Shown: one piece after another, positions 43,708 to 55,839 of the stretch
How positions within the stretch are numbered: the first letter of the stretch is position 1
Layout: each line of letters begins with the position of its first letter
Source of the DNA: Oleoguttula mirabilis
Taxonomy: Eukaryota > Ascomycota > Dothideomycetes > Mycosphaerellales > Teratosphaeriaceae
Length of the DNA stretch: 64,000 nucleotides
Assembly (NCBI GenBank): GCA_035135055.1
Contig: JAVFHQ010000027.1
Coordinates: 1-64,000, forward strand
Reading direction: 5' to 3'
Program-made: the position numbers and the translations under genes
The notes under the pieces: generated by a model
The model's input: only the letters and a program-made list of their open reading frames with translations
The model's database searches: none
Told to the model about the DNA's origin: nothing

Positions 43708-45390
43708 TCACGCAAACATCATCCGCGCCAGCGTCTCCGCCGCCTGCGTCGCACTCTCCGTCAACGCGCTAGCAACCTCACTGGCCACCCCAACCCCCGT
43801 CGTCGTATTCGCCGTCGCATTCGCAACCGTCACCGCGCTGCTCGTCCCCGTCTCGCTCACCGGATCGGGATAATACCACGCGCTAACCGCCACCAGCACG
43901 TACACAAACACGCATAGCACGCCCTCCAGGTAGTCCGACTTCTCGTCCCTAAGGAAATTGCCGACCACGATGATGGCCAGGATCAGCACGACGGCGTCAA
44001 AGAGCTCGAAATTCATGCTCATGTCATACCCCAGTCCCCACCCGACCATGACGACCAGCGGCGTGTTTAAAAGCGCCGTCTGGATCGACGCGCCGAGGAC
44101 GTGCGAGAGCGCGAAGTTCATCTGGTTGTCGTACGCCTCGTCGATAGCCGTCAAGTGCTCCGCCACCTTCTCCACAATCGGCACCAGTATCAGCCCCATG
44201 AAAGCGTCGCTAATGCCGTGCTCATGCACCATGAACTCAATCTGTTCGACGAGGAAGACCGCCATGAACGACACAAACGTCAGCGCGAAGAACACGGCGG
44301 CGATGGATTCGGTGAAAGTAAGCTTCGGCTTGGCAAGGTCCTTGTGCCGGTCGTGGTCGCGCTCTTCGTCGGCCTCCAGGATGTCCTCGTACAGGCCGTG
44401 GTGAGATCTACTCTGGAACCAGACGTACACGCAAAAGGCGACGAGCAGGATGATAGCGGCTGCGCGGCTGATGCGGAGGCATTCCGATTCGGCCACGGCG
44501 TAGGTGAGGCGGCCGCCGGCGAGGGAATTGTAGAAGATTGTTGGGATCACGAGACCAACTGGCATCGTAGCATTAGCAATAATTTCAATCAGTGCGGTGG
44601 AGATGTGCGTGAACGATAGAGCATGAAGGGGGACATACCTGCCGCGACGAGCATAAGATTACTACCAACTTCGCTGATGGCCTCGTGAAACGTTTGCTGC
44701 GGATGGAAGATGCCGCCGACGAAGAAGCAGAGGCCTGAGAGTTCACCTGTTAGCTCCATAGCCCTCATCCAGAACAAACCACTGCTTTGCTTGTAGCATA
44801 CCAAGGCAGAAGAGCAGATTCGCCAAAATCGATCCCAAGATCGCCGCCCGAATGACCGACACATTCTGGTTGCCACCACTAATCAACACCATGAACAGGA
44901 TGATCTCTACTATGCTGCCAAACGTCGTCTCCAATATCACACCCGCCACTTTCGGCAACTTCCTCGCCAACTCCTGCCCAGCGAAGCCGACCAGGTTCGC
45001 CGCGGGCACCATGCCAATGTAGGCCGTGATGAAGATCCACAGCTCATGCTCGGGGAACGCGAAGTGCAGCACCATGGCCGCGAGGGTGAACGGCCAGAGG
45101 AAGTTGGTGTACTGCGAGGCGTGCGACGTCGACTTCCAGCAGATGCGCAGGAAGTGCCAGGGGTGGAAGTACATGCGGCCGCTCTCGCCGTCGGGCGCGA
45201 CGCCGCGGGTGACGCGGTGGCCAGCATGGTTGACTTCGTGGCCGTCGGAGTTGTACTGCGGGAGCTTCTTCTCCTTGGCGCTGCCGCCCTTCTCGGCCGC
45301 GTCGGCTGGATGGGTTTCGATGGTGTCCGAATGGGCGTCTTTGCGGTGGAAGTGGCGGAACTTGGTTTGCGGTTTCGGTCGCGAGGTCAT
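43708..45390 (-). CDS. CAX-family cation (Ca2+)/proton antiporter, probably vacuolar
   Basis: Three exons: 45390-44802, 44734-44639 and 44558-43708 (introns 67 and 80 nt), giving 511 aa. A His/Lys-rich cytosolic N-terminus of about 100 residues precedes about 11 membrane segments. Both alpha-repeat signatures are visible: TTFGSIVEIILFMVLIS in the first half and VPIVEKVAEHLTAIDEAYDN in the second, with Glu residues expected to bind the ion. A charged acidic loop (EADEERDHDRHKD) lies between the halves. Members import Ca2+ or other cations into the vacuole using the proton gradient made by the V-ATPase. The sequence looks nearer the fungal Vnx1-like/low-affinity branch than to yeast Vcx1, so the ion (Ca2+, Na+/K+, Mn2+) is not decided. 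It ends in a Thr/Ala-rich tail. Confidence 0.87.
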
Positions 45391-46398
45391 GGTGGGCTAG
45401 CGTGGAGTAGAGGTGTGATTGGCGGGTGGAGCCAAGGTTGCGGAGGTGAGGTGAAGGTCAGCTGCGGCGGCGGGCGCGGTGGTGATGGTGTCCGAAAGCC
45501 TGCTGTATGTCCACATACGGGTAGTCGGTAGGAAGTAGGAGAGAAGTGAGGTCGGAGTGAACTGCAACGAGCACAAACTATGCTCCTGCCAAGGCGTCTT
45601 GCTATGCAGCCAATGCTTTGGTATGACAGCGCCCAGCGAGGGCCAGTGGAACGGAGAAGTGGTGAAGGATACGAGACAACGGTGGAAGTGGAAGTCGCAG
45701 GGGATATGGTGACAAAGTGAGCGCTCGTCAAGTTGCTCCAGAAGAACATCAGCGCTTGTTCAAGCCTACCTCTCACGTTCGCCGTTGGACCTTGGACGCA
45801 TGCGCGCTGCAGCGTGTCGTGTCGCCAAGCAGCCAAGGAAGAAGGAGCTGTCACTGGTGGGTGACCGATCAGCTGTGCGGCGAGTCCGACCACGCCGCGG
45901 GACGGCATCTTCCGCATATATATCTCCACTCAATAATGGACCCTACCTGCTGCCTTTCGGCCAAGTTTGCGCCTACTCTGACTCCAACTATGTACTGCGA
46001 GGCGTGTGTCGATCAAGAGCCATACCAGTGTCGTTTCTCGAAGTTCTTGTGCCCCAGGAGCTTCATGCTAATCTCACTGTAATCACAACGGCAGCAACGA
46101 ATGGAAGCTTTCGTCGGCTGTCTTGGCCCCATCAGCCAAGGAGTCAGTGTGCCACAGAAGCAGGTTCTGGGATTGTTTTGTTTCACGGCACTAACGAAGT
46201 AACACATAACCTCGTCCCCCTCCGACTCACGCCAATCTTTTCGCGATGAGCCTGAGTGTTCGAACAACTTTGTGCCTGTGCAAATATCGACAGCTAAAAG
46301 TATATGTACGCCGTGCGCAAATCCGTACATTCCCATTGGGTGGCCGCAAATGGGCGTGCACCTCACCGCAATAAACGCCATCGCTCACTCATACATGC
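45391..46398. other. intergenic upstream of the antiporter
   Basis: 1 kb containing the antiporter promoter and the 3' UTR of the secreted protein gene. No supported gene. Confidence 0.4.
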
Positions 46399-47496
46399 TC
46401 AAGTACCATCATCAGGCGCCGCGCTTCCAATCTCCACATTCCCGCACAACGGCGCAACGTACAGACCCGTACCAGGCGCCATCGGACTGTCCGGACCAGC
46501 GTCGTAGTACGCCAGCAATCCCTCCCCGCAGTTCAATACGCCCGTGGAGAACTCCACCGGGAATTCGAGCTTGCACGCTCCTGTCCGGATGTCCCAGCTG
46601 CTAGCCGCGCAACTTGCTGCTTCGGCGCAGAGCTGGCAGCACTCGCTCGCATCATCCGTAGTCGTCGCCCACGCCGCGCCTGCCGCAGGGACGTCGCTCG
46701 CGTACTCCAGGCCATACCCACTGTACTCAGAGACAAGAGCGGATGGTGCGCAACGAGCGTCTTGCGTTACCGTGCTGGTCGCTACCGACGCCGTGGCATT
46801 GACCGTCGGCCCGCAGACCGCGCTTGTGGTTGCAACAGCCGTAGCGATTCTGTACGCTGTGCCGCCGGACTTCGTGCTCGTCACCGTGGCCTGCGTGAAC
46901 GCGGTGTAGGCCGTGAACGTGCTCGTCTCGCCTGGTGCGGCAACGTAGGTGTACGTTTGGCCGTATGTTGTAGTGAAAGTGGTGGTGACCGTGCAGGCCG
47001 ATGTTTGGCGCTTGAAGTACGGCGCTGGGCCAGCAAGGGAGGAGGTGGTGGCCTTGTGAGTGCTAGTAGAAGCTTTGTGGGTGCTAGTAGAAGCCTTGTG
47101 CGTGCTAGTAGAGGCGGTAGCGGTACCAGCAGTGGTGTAGACGGTGGAGGTTGGGCCGGCGGTGCTGAGGAACAACGCTGTCAGTCATGATTCTCCATTC
47201 GTGCTCTCGCTCTATCAGTCCCGCACGCCTACTCACATCGTTCCATTGCTAGTGCAAGCCGTGCTGGTGCTGGTGAGCGTCTCCAGCGTCTTCGTCGAGC
47301 TCTCGGTCGTCACAAGCGTGAAAGTGCCCAAGTTATCCGCTGTAGTGGCATATATGGTCGTCTTCTCCGTGCTCGTGTAGGTGACCGTTGTGGTCGGGAC
47401 GATAACCTCGCTGGTCACAGTCACGCAACTGCTCACTGCCTGCGGTAGAGCATAGCCCAATGCTGCGAGCAGTGGGATGAGAGTGACGGAGCGCAT
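46399..47496 (-). CDS. secreted Thr/Ser-rich protein with heptad repeats and C-terminal Cys (PAN/apple-like) domain
   Basis: Two exons, 47496-47237 and 47164-46399 (72-nt intron), 341 aa. A signal peptide (MRSVTLIPLLAALGYALPQ) is followed by a Thr/Ser-rich stretch, three STHKAST-type heptads, a KRQ site that resembles Kex2 cleavage sites, another Thr-rich part, and a C-terminal Cys region (ECCQLCAEAASC...SSWD...CKLEF) typical of PAN/apple folds, which bind carbohydrate or protein. No GPI signal or TM helix is evident at the C-terminus. It is probably heavily O-glycosylated and either secreted or held in the cell wall. Function unknown. Confidence 0.8.
47054..47116. repeat. 21-nt tandem repeat, three copies, coding
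   Basis: Units at 47054-47074, 47075-47095 and 47096-47116 encode the STHKAST heptads of the secreted protein. They are nearly identical, which suggests recent duplication or ongoing homogenisation. Confidence 0.88.
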
Positions 47497-50024
47497 CTTG
47501 CGTATTTGCAGCGTTCGAGGTGGGCGTTTGCCTGGTAGTGACTGTCTTGATGCTGGTGTGTGTTTTGGAAAGACACGTGGGTGGGAATCGAAACGGAACC
47601 GCGAAACGAGTGTGTTATAAGGCCCGCCGTTTATACGGATCGATGAAAGCGAGCGGGTTGGTGACGACCGTTTCTGAAACGTACTTTCCCCAGAAAACTA
47701 AAGTTCTGGAGGCGGAGGCGGAAGGCCGCTGTCAGGGTCAACTTGGTCAAGTGTCAGGGTCTGATCGGCGAAGAAGGCGCGGATGATAGATTCGCACGAC
47801 CGTGGGCAGCTCAGATCCTACCTCCCATTTAAGGTGAGGTTCTGTAGATAGGTACCTATATATCGCTCTTCCTAGGCCTCCCCGAGTCTCATGAAGAAAA
47901 TGCTCCAACTACCTCCTGACGATCGTTGAATTGCTTGCAGCCTCTACGCCGATCCCTCCGGTCCTCCACCAAATAGCGCATGTTGTGCAGGTGTAGCCTG
48001 CACACTAAGGGGCTAGGGTGACAGGATCTACCGAGCCGGTCAGAGCCTGTCAGGTACACCCGAGTCAACCCGACCAACTTCCAAGTTCCAAGTTCCAACG
48101 CCCATGCAGGTCCAGGTCCCCGTCGGTGGCTGAGCAAACGATGTGACCTCGTACCTTACGCAAGTACTTGGTACCGCAACCACTTCCATCGCGCAAAACC
48201 TGCGACCCAACGGAAATTATAGAATGGGCTCCTCCCCAGCGCCATTTGCGTGTATAGACTAGGTACTTCCTCTCGCTGTAGTGTGAAGGCAAAGGATGAT
48301 AGGGGTGTGCGCGAGAACAGTGTGATAAGCAAGGAACGGGTTATTAGGTCGGAGTCTCCCACGTTTCACACACGCTCTTCCACGCGTCATGCCGTGTTAC
48401 AGATGGAAACTACACCGAGGGATGAGCTCCTATATCGGTAACATACGATAATTGTCCTTGCGTGAGAGCTCGCCCAATGCCGCAATAGTGCCGCGGCGAC
48501 CTCTGGCAATGTGCCAATGGCCACCCGTCCGCCGGCGGAAAGAGACCAAAACGGAACGCCTTGCACTCCTTGCGCTGCACGCACGACAAAGCAGCTGGTC
48601 TACAAGGGAGGCAACGATAAGACCGGGCGAGCGGTGTCTTCATTCTTCACCGACGTTCGCGGCGGCGTGACTTCACAAACTCCGGGACGGTATAGGCTGC
48701 ACTTCTACTGTGACGGACCGACCACGGCGATCAAGAGGCCTGACTACGCTTCTATTGCATCCCTTCGCGACACCTTGGTCTTCAGGTTCCCGAGAACTAC
48801 TCTCCAAGGCATCATGTCTGGTAGGTAATGCGAATGAGGCAAGATCGCGAGCGTCATGTCGGGACTAGAAAGACGGGCGGTGCACTCGAGGGACGGAGAG
48901 GCATTACTCACCGAGTGATTTCGTCCCAAGGACGAGCATGAAAGAGCGCCACTGCAGTAGTTGCAGCCCAACTGCTGCGTGCGGGTACACCTTTGGCCCA
49001 CCCAAAATCTCAAACGATGGGTGTGGCGAGCCGCTCGGCGTTAGTCGCTTGAGTTTACGTACGCTTCACAAATACGTCGGAGCCTTTGGCCAGCTTATAG
49101 TGTGTATGGATGTGGGATGGTCAATGTCGCAGAACAGCGACATCACTTTGCCTTTCAATTATCAGCGCATCGCCTTCTGCTATAGGCAATGCCGCTTCTG
49201 AACCCTTGCCCTCCCCAGCGCCTAGCGAAGCCATCCCCTTCCCTCGCCAAGGGCAATGCAGATGCAACGTTACGTCTATGCTACGCAGCTTGCTCAAGCA
49301 TGTTCACCACTCGTCCGCAGTCCGCAGATGGCAACGCTCGTCCATATATGGCCACACCCGGTGTGTCTTCAAGACCACCGCTGGTCAGTGTGGCGGAGCG
49401 CCGTGGTACATGGTTCCTAACAGACTGTAGTTGCTGTTGCCGAACATCTAAAGACCATTCTCGCGCCACTAGTCGATGTGAGTGCAACCATATCGTGAAC
49501 TGGTGTCAAGGTTCGTACTGGCGCCTGGGCGTCCATGCCTAATCCTTGAGCGGTACCGAAGATGTACTCCGGCGAGATAGAGTGCTATGGTCGTAAGCAG
49601 TGTCGAAAGTCCTGAGCAGTGGCAGAAGCGTGTGATATGCAGGCATTTAGTCTGGAGGTAGACTAGAGACGACACGTGCGACCGTCTTGTTGTATCGTTC
49701 GTTGATCGAAGTTGGAAGTAGCGTTGGCCTTGCCACACTCGATCTTCCGGGTCATAGAGCCGCCCGGAGGGAAGCACGGAGAGAGCAGCCGCGTCGCCGC
49801 ATCCAGGGTTCGAACGCAGCGTCTGCGTTGATGAGCGATGTAATGCGACAAAGTCCATACCAACCCTCGTTCCGTAGACCCATACCGCTTGCTCCTCGTG
49901 GGTAGGCCAGTCTCAGAGGACTGGCGCAATATACATTAGGGATGAAATTGCCTCAGGAGCTTGGTAACATCTTGCTCGAGCTGACAAGGCGAGGTTGTCT
50001 GCACTTTACGTCGCAATCAAGGTC
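47497..50024. other. 2.5-kb gene-poor region
   Basis: Contains the promoter of the secreted protein gene (right of 47496). Frames such as 48511-48828 (plus) have no family resemblance. No repeats or RNA genes seen. Confidence 0.4.
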
Positions 50025-53000
50025 CTAATCATAATTCGTCATTTTAGACTGCGCCACCGCAGACACATCCTCAGCCTCCGCGGTCGGTGCTCGCGCGCGG
50101 ACCCAGGCATCGATGACGTCCCGTACGTGTTTGACACCTGCGGGCTTGGTGATGTACTGATCGACACCCGCCTCGTAGGCCGCATTCCTGTCCTTGGCGC
50201 TGACCAGACTAGTCAATGCCGCTATGAAGGAAGCCCGCGGTTGGTGGTCTTGGTTACCGTTCGACTCCCTCTCGATAGCCCGAATGGCCGCTGTGGCCTC
50301 AAAACCTGTCATTACAGGCATCGATAGGTCCATTAGGATGACGTCGAAGGGTGTATTTTCCAGCGCGTTTTGGAAAGCATCCACCGCTTCCTTGCCATCT
50401 CTCACCGACGTGGTGTTGATAACGCCGCATTTCCGAGCGTAGAGACTCTGTTCATTCGTTAGCCAAGCGTTTGAGCGCATCATTACTGGTGATACGTACC
50501 AACACCTTCAGATTAATGGCATTGTCGTCGACGAGAAGCATATTCGGCTTTGGTGGCAGTTTAGCAGTCTCGCACGAGGGCTTGTTTGTAGCCACGTCTG
50601 TGGTGGCGTCTTCGGTTTCGACTGCTGGTTGCTCGACTTTTGGCAGTTGTTCATCTGCACCGTTAAGCTTCTCGTCGGCGTTTCGCACATCGGAGAGATT
50701 GTCGACCGCTATCAAAGCTGTTGGACCGTCGCTAGCAGCGAGCGGGTCTCTAACTGGGAAGTGGTTACCTGCCGCGTCAAACTTATCAGGGAACAATCCC
50801 TTAACGGCCGACTGCAGCTTCGAAGGCAGGATAGGACCCGTCAAAGTCGCAAACATGGGCCGTGTTGCGCTGCCGAGATTAGGCAGCGATGGCGGCTTGG
50901 CATTCCGACTGAGTATCAACCATCGCAAGCCTTCACGCTCGCCGATCCAGCTCTCGACTTCGTGGACATCATCGTGGGATATGATCACCATGTCAGGCGG
51001 AGATGTCGGATTCCAAGGTTCAAGCTGCGTGCCGACTCGCCGCAAGGACTTCTCCAAAGAGGACTGCAGCATTTCGCGGCTGCGTACATCTCTGCGCTCC
51101 TTTGAATGTTGGACGCAGGAGTAGAGCTGAGCGCGGAGGATAGGCTGGTCCCCATCTTGTACCGATAATTCGGACATACGCTCGCTGACATGGTTTTGGC
51201 TGTTGCCGTCCAGTTGATGCATGTACACTGGAAGACTGACCTTGACTGTCGTACCTTCGCTTTCATCAGATTCGACCAGCACGGAGCCGCCGATCGATTC
51301 AGCCGTGCGTTTTAGCAGCGGCAATCCTAGCCCAGTCCCCGGTTCCAGATGATCGCCCTGGGCAAACGGAACGAACAAGTGGTTGGCAAGGTAGTCTCCG
51401 GACATGCCCTTGCCGCAGTCTGCAACGACTATAATGAGATTGTTGCCTTCAGACGACGTGGAGCTGGCTTGAACCTCAACACTGACGCGAATGCAGCCGC
51501 GCATGGTGTACTTGATTGCGTTACTCTGTGCACGGTTAGGGGCTGATTCTTTCGCTGGGCACGGACAGGAAGGAATCGTACCATTAGATTGATAAGGCTC
51601 GTCCGGAACGCGGCGGGGTGCCCGAGAACTGCGCTCGACATGGCGCAAGTGTCGAGAACAATGGGAGGGCCAAGGTATCCTGTACCCGCCGGCATAGGGC
51701 CACCCTGTAGCGACTCGTACTCGTGGGCGGACGATCTGTAAACGACATGCTCCACCAATTCCTCGGCCAGCCGCAGGAAATCTGCTCTTGCTGGCTCACC
51801 CGAGGTACTCCGAGCTGACTGCTGAGAGCTAACGGAACCAGATCGCGTTAGTGGTGGTCTACCAGTATCAACTGAGCTGATCTGTGAGTATTCAAGAATC
51901 TGATCAATGGTGTCCAAAAGCTGTCTGCCACTGCCGATAGCGCCGTCGACCATGTCGCGCTGCTCAGCAGTGCATTCTGTACCTAGCAAGAGCTCAAGGT
52001 TCGCAAGAGTACCGTGAAGCGGAGAGCGCATCTCGTGGGATATAGATCCAAGAAAGTCGGACTTCTTCCTATCCATGTGCTGTGCCTCGAAACGCCGCAC
52101 CTGGGTTATGACAGCTTGACAGAATGCCGACATGGGCCCCAAATCGCTGCTTGTCGTGTATACTCTCGACCAGCCCAACGCCCAGCCGACTGCTATGGCC
52201 ACCACCCGCTCATGAACGGAATCCCAAATAGGCATGATGAGCAACTGAGATGCTTCTGGGAACGCTTCTGCAAGCGCCTGGCATGGTATGACATTCCCTT
52301 CGCCAAGCACTGAAGATCCACTGCCGGCTAACCACGACTGGTTCGCAGTAGTCAACGTGCGGTGGAAGGTCTCGCCATCTGGCCAGCCCTTGAGAAGATC
52401 TGTGAGCAGTCCTCTGGGACAGCCTTCACTTGCGCTGACGCCAGACTTCGTGGCTTGTGCCAGAATAGTCGTTATTCGGCGCGATCCATCCGTGCTTTTA
52501 GGCAGAACGCTGTGCATTCGCGCGGGCACCTGCTGGAAGAAGACGCCGTCGAGCTCGCAGGAAGTCATAAGAAGGTCCGCAGCGTTCTTATAGATATCGC
52601 TGACAAAAGCTTCCGCTTCTCGCGAAGACAAGGACCGCTTCAATTCGGGCATTTTGCTCTGCTGGCCGCGAGTCAGTGAAGCGAATGCATCGTTGAACAT
52701 GGCACTCCGTTTGCCTTCCAGTGCACGCAAGCTTTGTTCCAGCTGTCTCATGACCTGCCTCGCAGTCTCGGTGAGGAAGGCGGCCTCAATAGCATTCATA
52801 CATTCAGACGCAGGCTGTTCGCGAAAGAGGAAAACGGTGCCGATGTTGCGGCCATCTACGGTTTTGATCGGAGCCCCTGCGTAGTATCGCAGTCGAGCAA
52901 TCTCGCCGTTCACTACAGGCAGGTTCTTGGTGTATTCTGGCTGTGTCAGATCTAATTCCTCATAGACAGTTGGCTTCATGTCTCCAGTGATCAGGATGGT

Positions 53001-53399
53001 GCGAGGGCAGAGGCCACCGGCGTGCTGTATCATGTCACAGCCGTACCATTTCGTCGACTCCAGCGTAGCTTTGGCGAAATGGGTCTGCGACCGTGCTGCT
53101 CCGGACAGGAAGTGTTGGGTAGTCTCGTCCAGCAAGCTAACCATGGCCAGATCCGCGTGCAGCTCGTAGATCAGACAGCGAAGAAGAGCAGCAAGCGCGT
53201 AGTCGGCTTCGCCATGTTCGCTGGCACAGTCCGTGCTCGCACTCGGTGAGCCTTTGATGGGACCGGAGGCAAGCGTGGGCTTCAGTTGGCAGTACTTGCG
53301 TACTTCCCATATACGCAGCCGGTCGTCCACGCCGCCAGACTGCGTTCTGTCGCGAACATCTCGAGGCCGCCAGGTGCCCAATGGAAGCTCCTCCTCCAT
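50025..53399 (-). CDS. GAF-containing hybrid histidine kinase
   Basis: Three exons: 53399-51582, 51525-50500 and 50447-50025 (introns 56 and 52 nt), 1088 aa from ATG 53399. Domain order: a short N-terminal part; GAF sensor domain at about residues 60-220 (LHADLAMVSLLDE ... GAPIKTVDGRNIGTVFLF); a second sensory region; HisKA with the phospho-acceptor His in SHEMRSPLHG at about residue 435; HATPase_c with the N-box (SLINLMSNAIKYT, completed across the first intron), DCGKGMS and GTGLGLPL; and a C-terminal receiver with LVDDN and the phospho-acceptor Asp in VILMDLSMPVMTG, plus the conserved Lys in YITKP. All catalytic residues are present. It would autophosphorylate and pass phosphate through an HPt protein to the HOG/Skn7-type pathway. 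The signal it senses is unknown. Confidence 0.92.
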
Positions 53400-54766
53400 G
53401 GTGCGCCTTGAGGTAGACACTTCTGCCCCTTCTGCTTATCAATGGGCGCTCAACGAGCCGGCAGCTCCATTGGTGAGTGTTGCGCTGATCATCAAAACAC
53501 AGAATCCTGGAACGCGGATTGATGGCAGTGGTTCGGCCCTGCAGGGACTGTCCCGTCGGCAAACCGGCTCAATCTTTTGTGATAGCGCTCCCAACTTCCA
53601 AGCCCCAAATGCGTTTCGTTCGTGGAATCGTGGCGTAACTTTGCAAGTCGTGTTTTCTTCCTTCTTCGAAATTTGAACTCTGAAGTCGGTGGAGAAGTAA
53701 GAACGTCCCACGTTGGGGCCCTTGGGCCTTGGGGTCTAGAGAGTCTGGAGATCCCGTCGTGCATCCAGGTTTTCATTCGTCCCCAGCTGGAATTATCAGG
53801 ACAGAGCGACCGGAACCGTCCCCGTCGCCGACAACATCCATCAGGCATCATACTCCCCAATGGAGGCTTCTATACAGTCACTCCTTGTTTGTTCTGCGTG
53901 CGACCGGCGGGCCGTCACACTGCCGTGCCATCGTACAGCCACTACCGGCTACCCTACCCTACGACTCAGCGCTGACACTTGACAAGCCTTAATAATGAGA
54001 GGCCACCACCGACTCGGATACTGCTCGTCATATCAATGGCCCGGGCCGGGATGCCGGGAAATGCGGCAAAGATGGCCAGGGCAACGTTAGTACGAACGGC
54101 TTGGCAACTTAGGGCTTAGGTTTCGAGCTTTGTCACCGTGACCGGCTACCAGCCCAGTATCGACATGAGGATGGCCGACGCTATCATGGACACAAACAGC
54201 AAGAATCATACTCCTTCTCAAACGATGAGGCAGCAGAGAGTACAGTCGTCCGAAACGGCAACGTGTCACGTTCCGTAGTGGGACAGGCGGCGATCTGGAT
54301 CTCCCTCCTTCCACACAAGGCCGTCTTGTAAGGTCGTACAGTTGGCGATGATCGTCGTGATGCTAGCATTGAACTGGACGTTGCCTTTTACATGGTGAAT
54401 TCAGAGGCAGAGTCGGCTGCACAGGATGGGAAGGTGGAAAAGGCACCATTTCCTGGACCGCGGCCGACTGATCTGCACGAGAGGCACAGCAACACGTCGC
54501 CGCGAGACAGTGAGACCAAAGGCATTGATGGTTCGATAGTGGCAAAGGGGACCGCAATGGGTAGGGAGACGCTGACCAGTTGCACGAGAAGGTGAGACGG
54601 GTACTGAAAGCGAAGAATGAGCGGCATTTCGCGAAGTCGTAGCTTTGGGCACTCTCTCGTATGCAGTGATATGCACCGAGCTGACTGACAAAGCCATGTC
54701 TACTACGGTCCGAATGCTGTGAGTGAGCAAAGCTGCAATCAACCACAGGCAACCGGCAAGCTTCTG
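53400..54766. other. intergenic upstream of the histidine kinase
   Basis: 1.4 kb with no supported gene; holds the kinase promoter and the 3' UTR of the acidic hypothetical gene. Confidence 0.4.
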
Positions 54767-55573
54767 CTACTGTCTGCCCGCCAGACCCGAATCTGTTTCC
54801 GCGCCCTCGCCGGGATTCGGGAGGCCGAAGTCACTCGAAGCAAACGGTGCGCGTCGAGCTCTTCCAGTCACTCTGCGGCCGTGCATGGAGGCGTCTTTCC
54901 AGCCGAGTGCTTTGCAGGACATTGTACTTTGGAATTCGCTACACTCGTTCCCGGCGAAACTCACGTAGCCTTGATTTCTCTCACGCACCTCCTCGCCATC
55001 TTTGGTGGTAACATCGCCCTGCCAGTGCAGCCAGAACTTGGGGGCGCGAAAGCTGTTCTTCCCAAACGCTGCAACGCGTTCGTTATCTTTCCGGTCACGC
55101 GCTTCCAGCTCGGTCTCTGCTTCCGTATCGTCGTGTTCGGTCTGCGTTGGCAGGTCTTCTCCCTCCACGCTCGAAGTCTCATCTTCGTCGTGGTCGGCGT
55201 GCGTTTGCGGGTCATCTGCTTCCACGCTCGAGGTTTCATCTTCGTCGACGGAGTTCTCGTCCGCTACAATGGCCGCCAATAGCTTTCTGCTGCCTGCTAG
55301 TATCATAGCGGCTTTCATCCTGTTCCCGATAAGCAGGCTGCCGATGAAGCCTCCCGGCGTTTCGGTGAGCTCATGGATCTCGAAGCAGGCTTTCTTGTCG
55401 TCCGTTTCAGCCAGTAGAGTGTTGATTGCCGTGCCGCTGAGCTCATATAACCCCAGTGCTGTCTTTGGGTTGAAGACACCGGCACCCGTTTTGCCAGCAG
55501 CCTTGCCACGCTTCTTTGAGCGGCCGTGTGGGATTCTGCGGTGATTGAACGCTGCGTCTTGCCAGTCGTCCAT
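54767..55573 (-). CDS. hypothetical acidic protein with internal duplication
   Basis: Single exon, 268 aa from ATG 55573 (MDDWQDAAFNHRR); an upstream ATG at 55630 would add 19 residues. Segments: a basic start (HGRSKKRGKAAGK); a mixed region with LYELSGTAINTLLAE and CFEIHELTETPGGFIGSLLIGNRMK cut into helices; a strongly acidic centre with two copies of a 19-residue unit (DEDETSSVE...); and a basic C-terminus. No signal peptide or membrane helix. I do not recognise a family. A coding frame this long, with the acidic repeat kept in register, supports it as a gene. Confidence 0.55.
   Translation of the reverse strand: MDDWQDAAFNHRRIPHGRSKKRGKAAGKTGAGVFNPKTALGLYELSGTAINTLLAETDDKKACFEIHELTETPGGFIGSLLIGNRMKAAMILAGSRKLLAAIVADENSVDEDETSSVEADDPQTHADHDEDETSSVEGEDLPTQTEHDDTEAETELEARDRKDNERVAAFGKNSFRAPKFWLHWQGDVTTKDGEEVRERNQGYVSFAGNECSEFQSTMSCKALGWKDASMHGRRVTGRARRAPFASSDFGLPNPGEGAETDSGLAGRQ
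55134..55247. repeat. 57-nt tandem duplication, coding
   Basis: Two 57-nt units (period set by the TCCACGCTCGA match at 55164 and 55221) encode the repeated acidic 19-residue block of the hypothetical protein. The copies differ at several positions, so the duplication is not very recent. Confidence 0.75.
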
Positions 55574-55839
55574 CGTGATTGGTGATGTGGGATGCGACCG
55601 GAATTTAAAGAAGCTGCAAGTGCTGTGCAATCACCATTATCTTATGTACCTGGCGGTGGGAAGCCGGATTTCTCATGCGAGGCATCTCCCAAAGCGGGAC
55701 CGGGAAGGTCTGGCGGGAAGGCTGAAACGCGTCTTCAAGGCAGCTTCCCTTCTCGAGCTTCGAACCGATGTTTGGTTCGTGACATACCTTCTTCATTGCG
55801 TGCTGTCAGAGGCAAAGCTCTGTCCAGACCACGTCAAGA

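Noticed and set aside
48511..48828. 105-codon plus-strand frame in the gap before the histidine kinase
   Set aside because: No family resemblance or further exons; length is within chance expectation for this base composition.
53400..53420. slightly longer N-terminus for the histidine kinase
   Set aside because: The frame is open seven codons further up, but contains no ATG before an in-frame stop, so the start is set at 53399.
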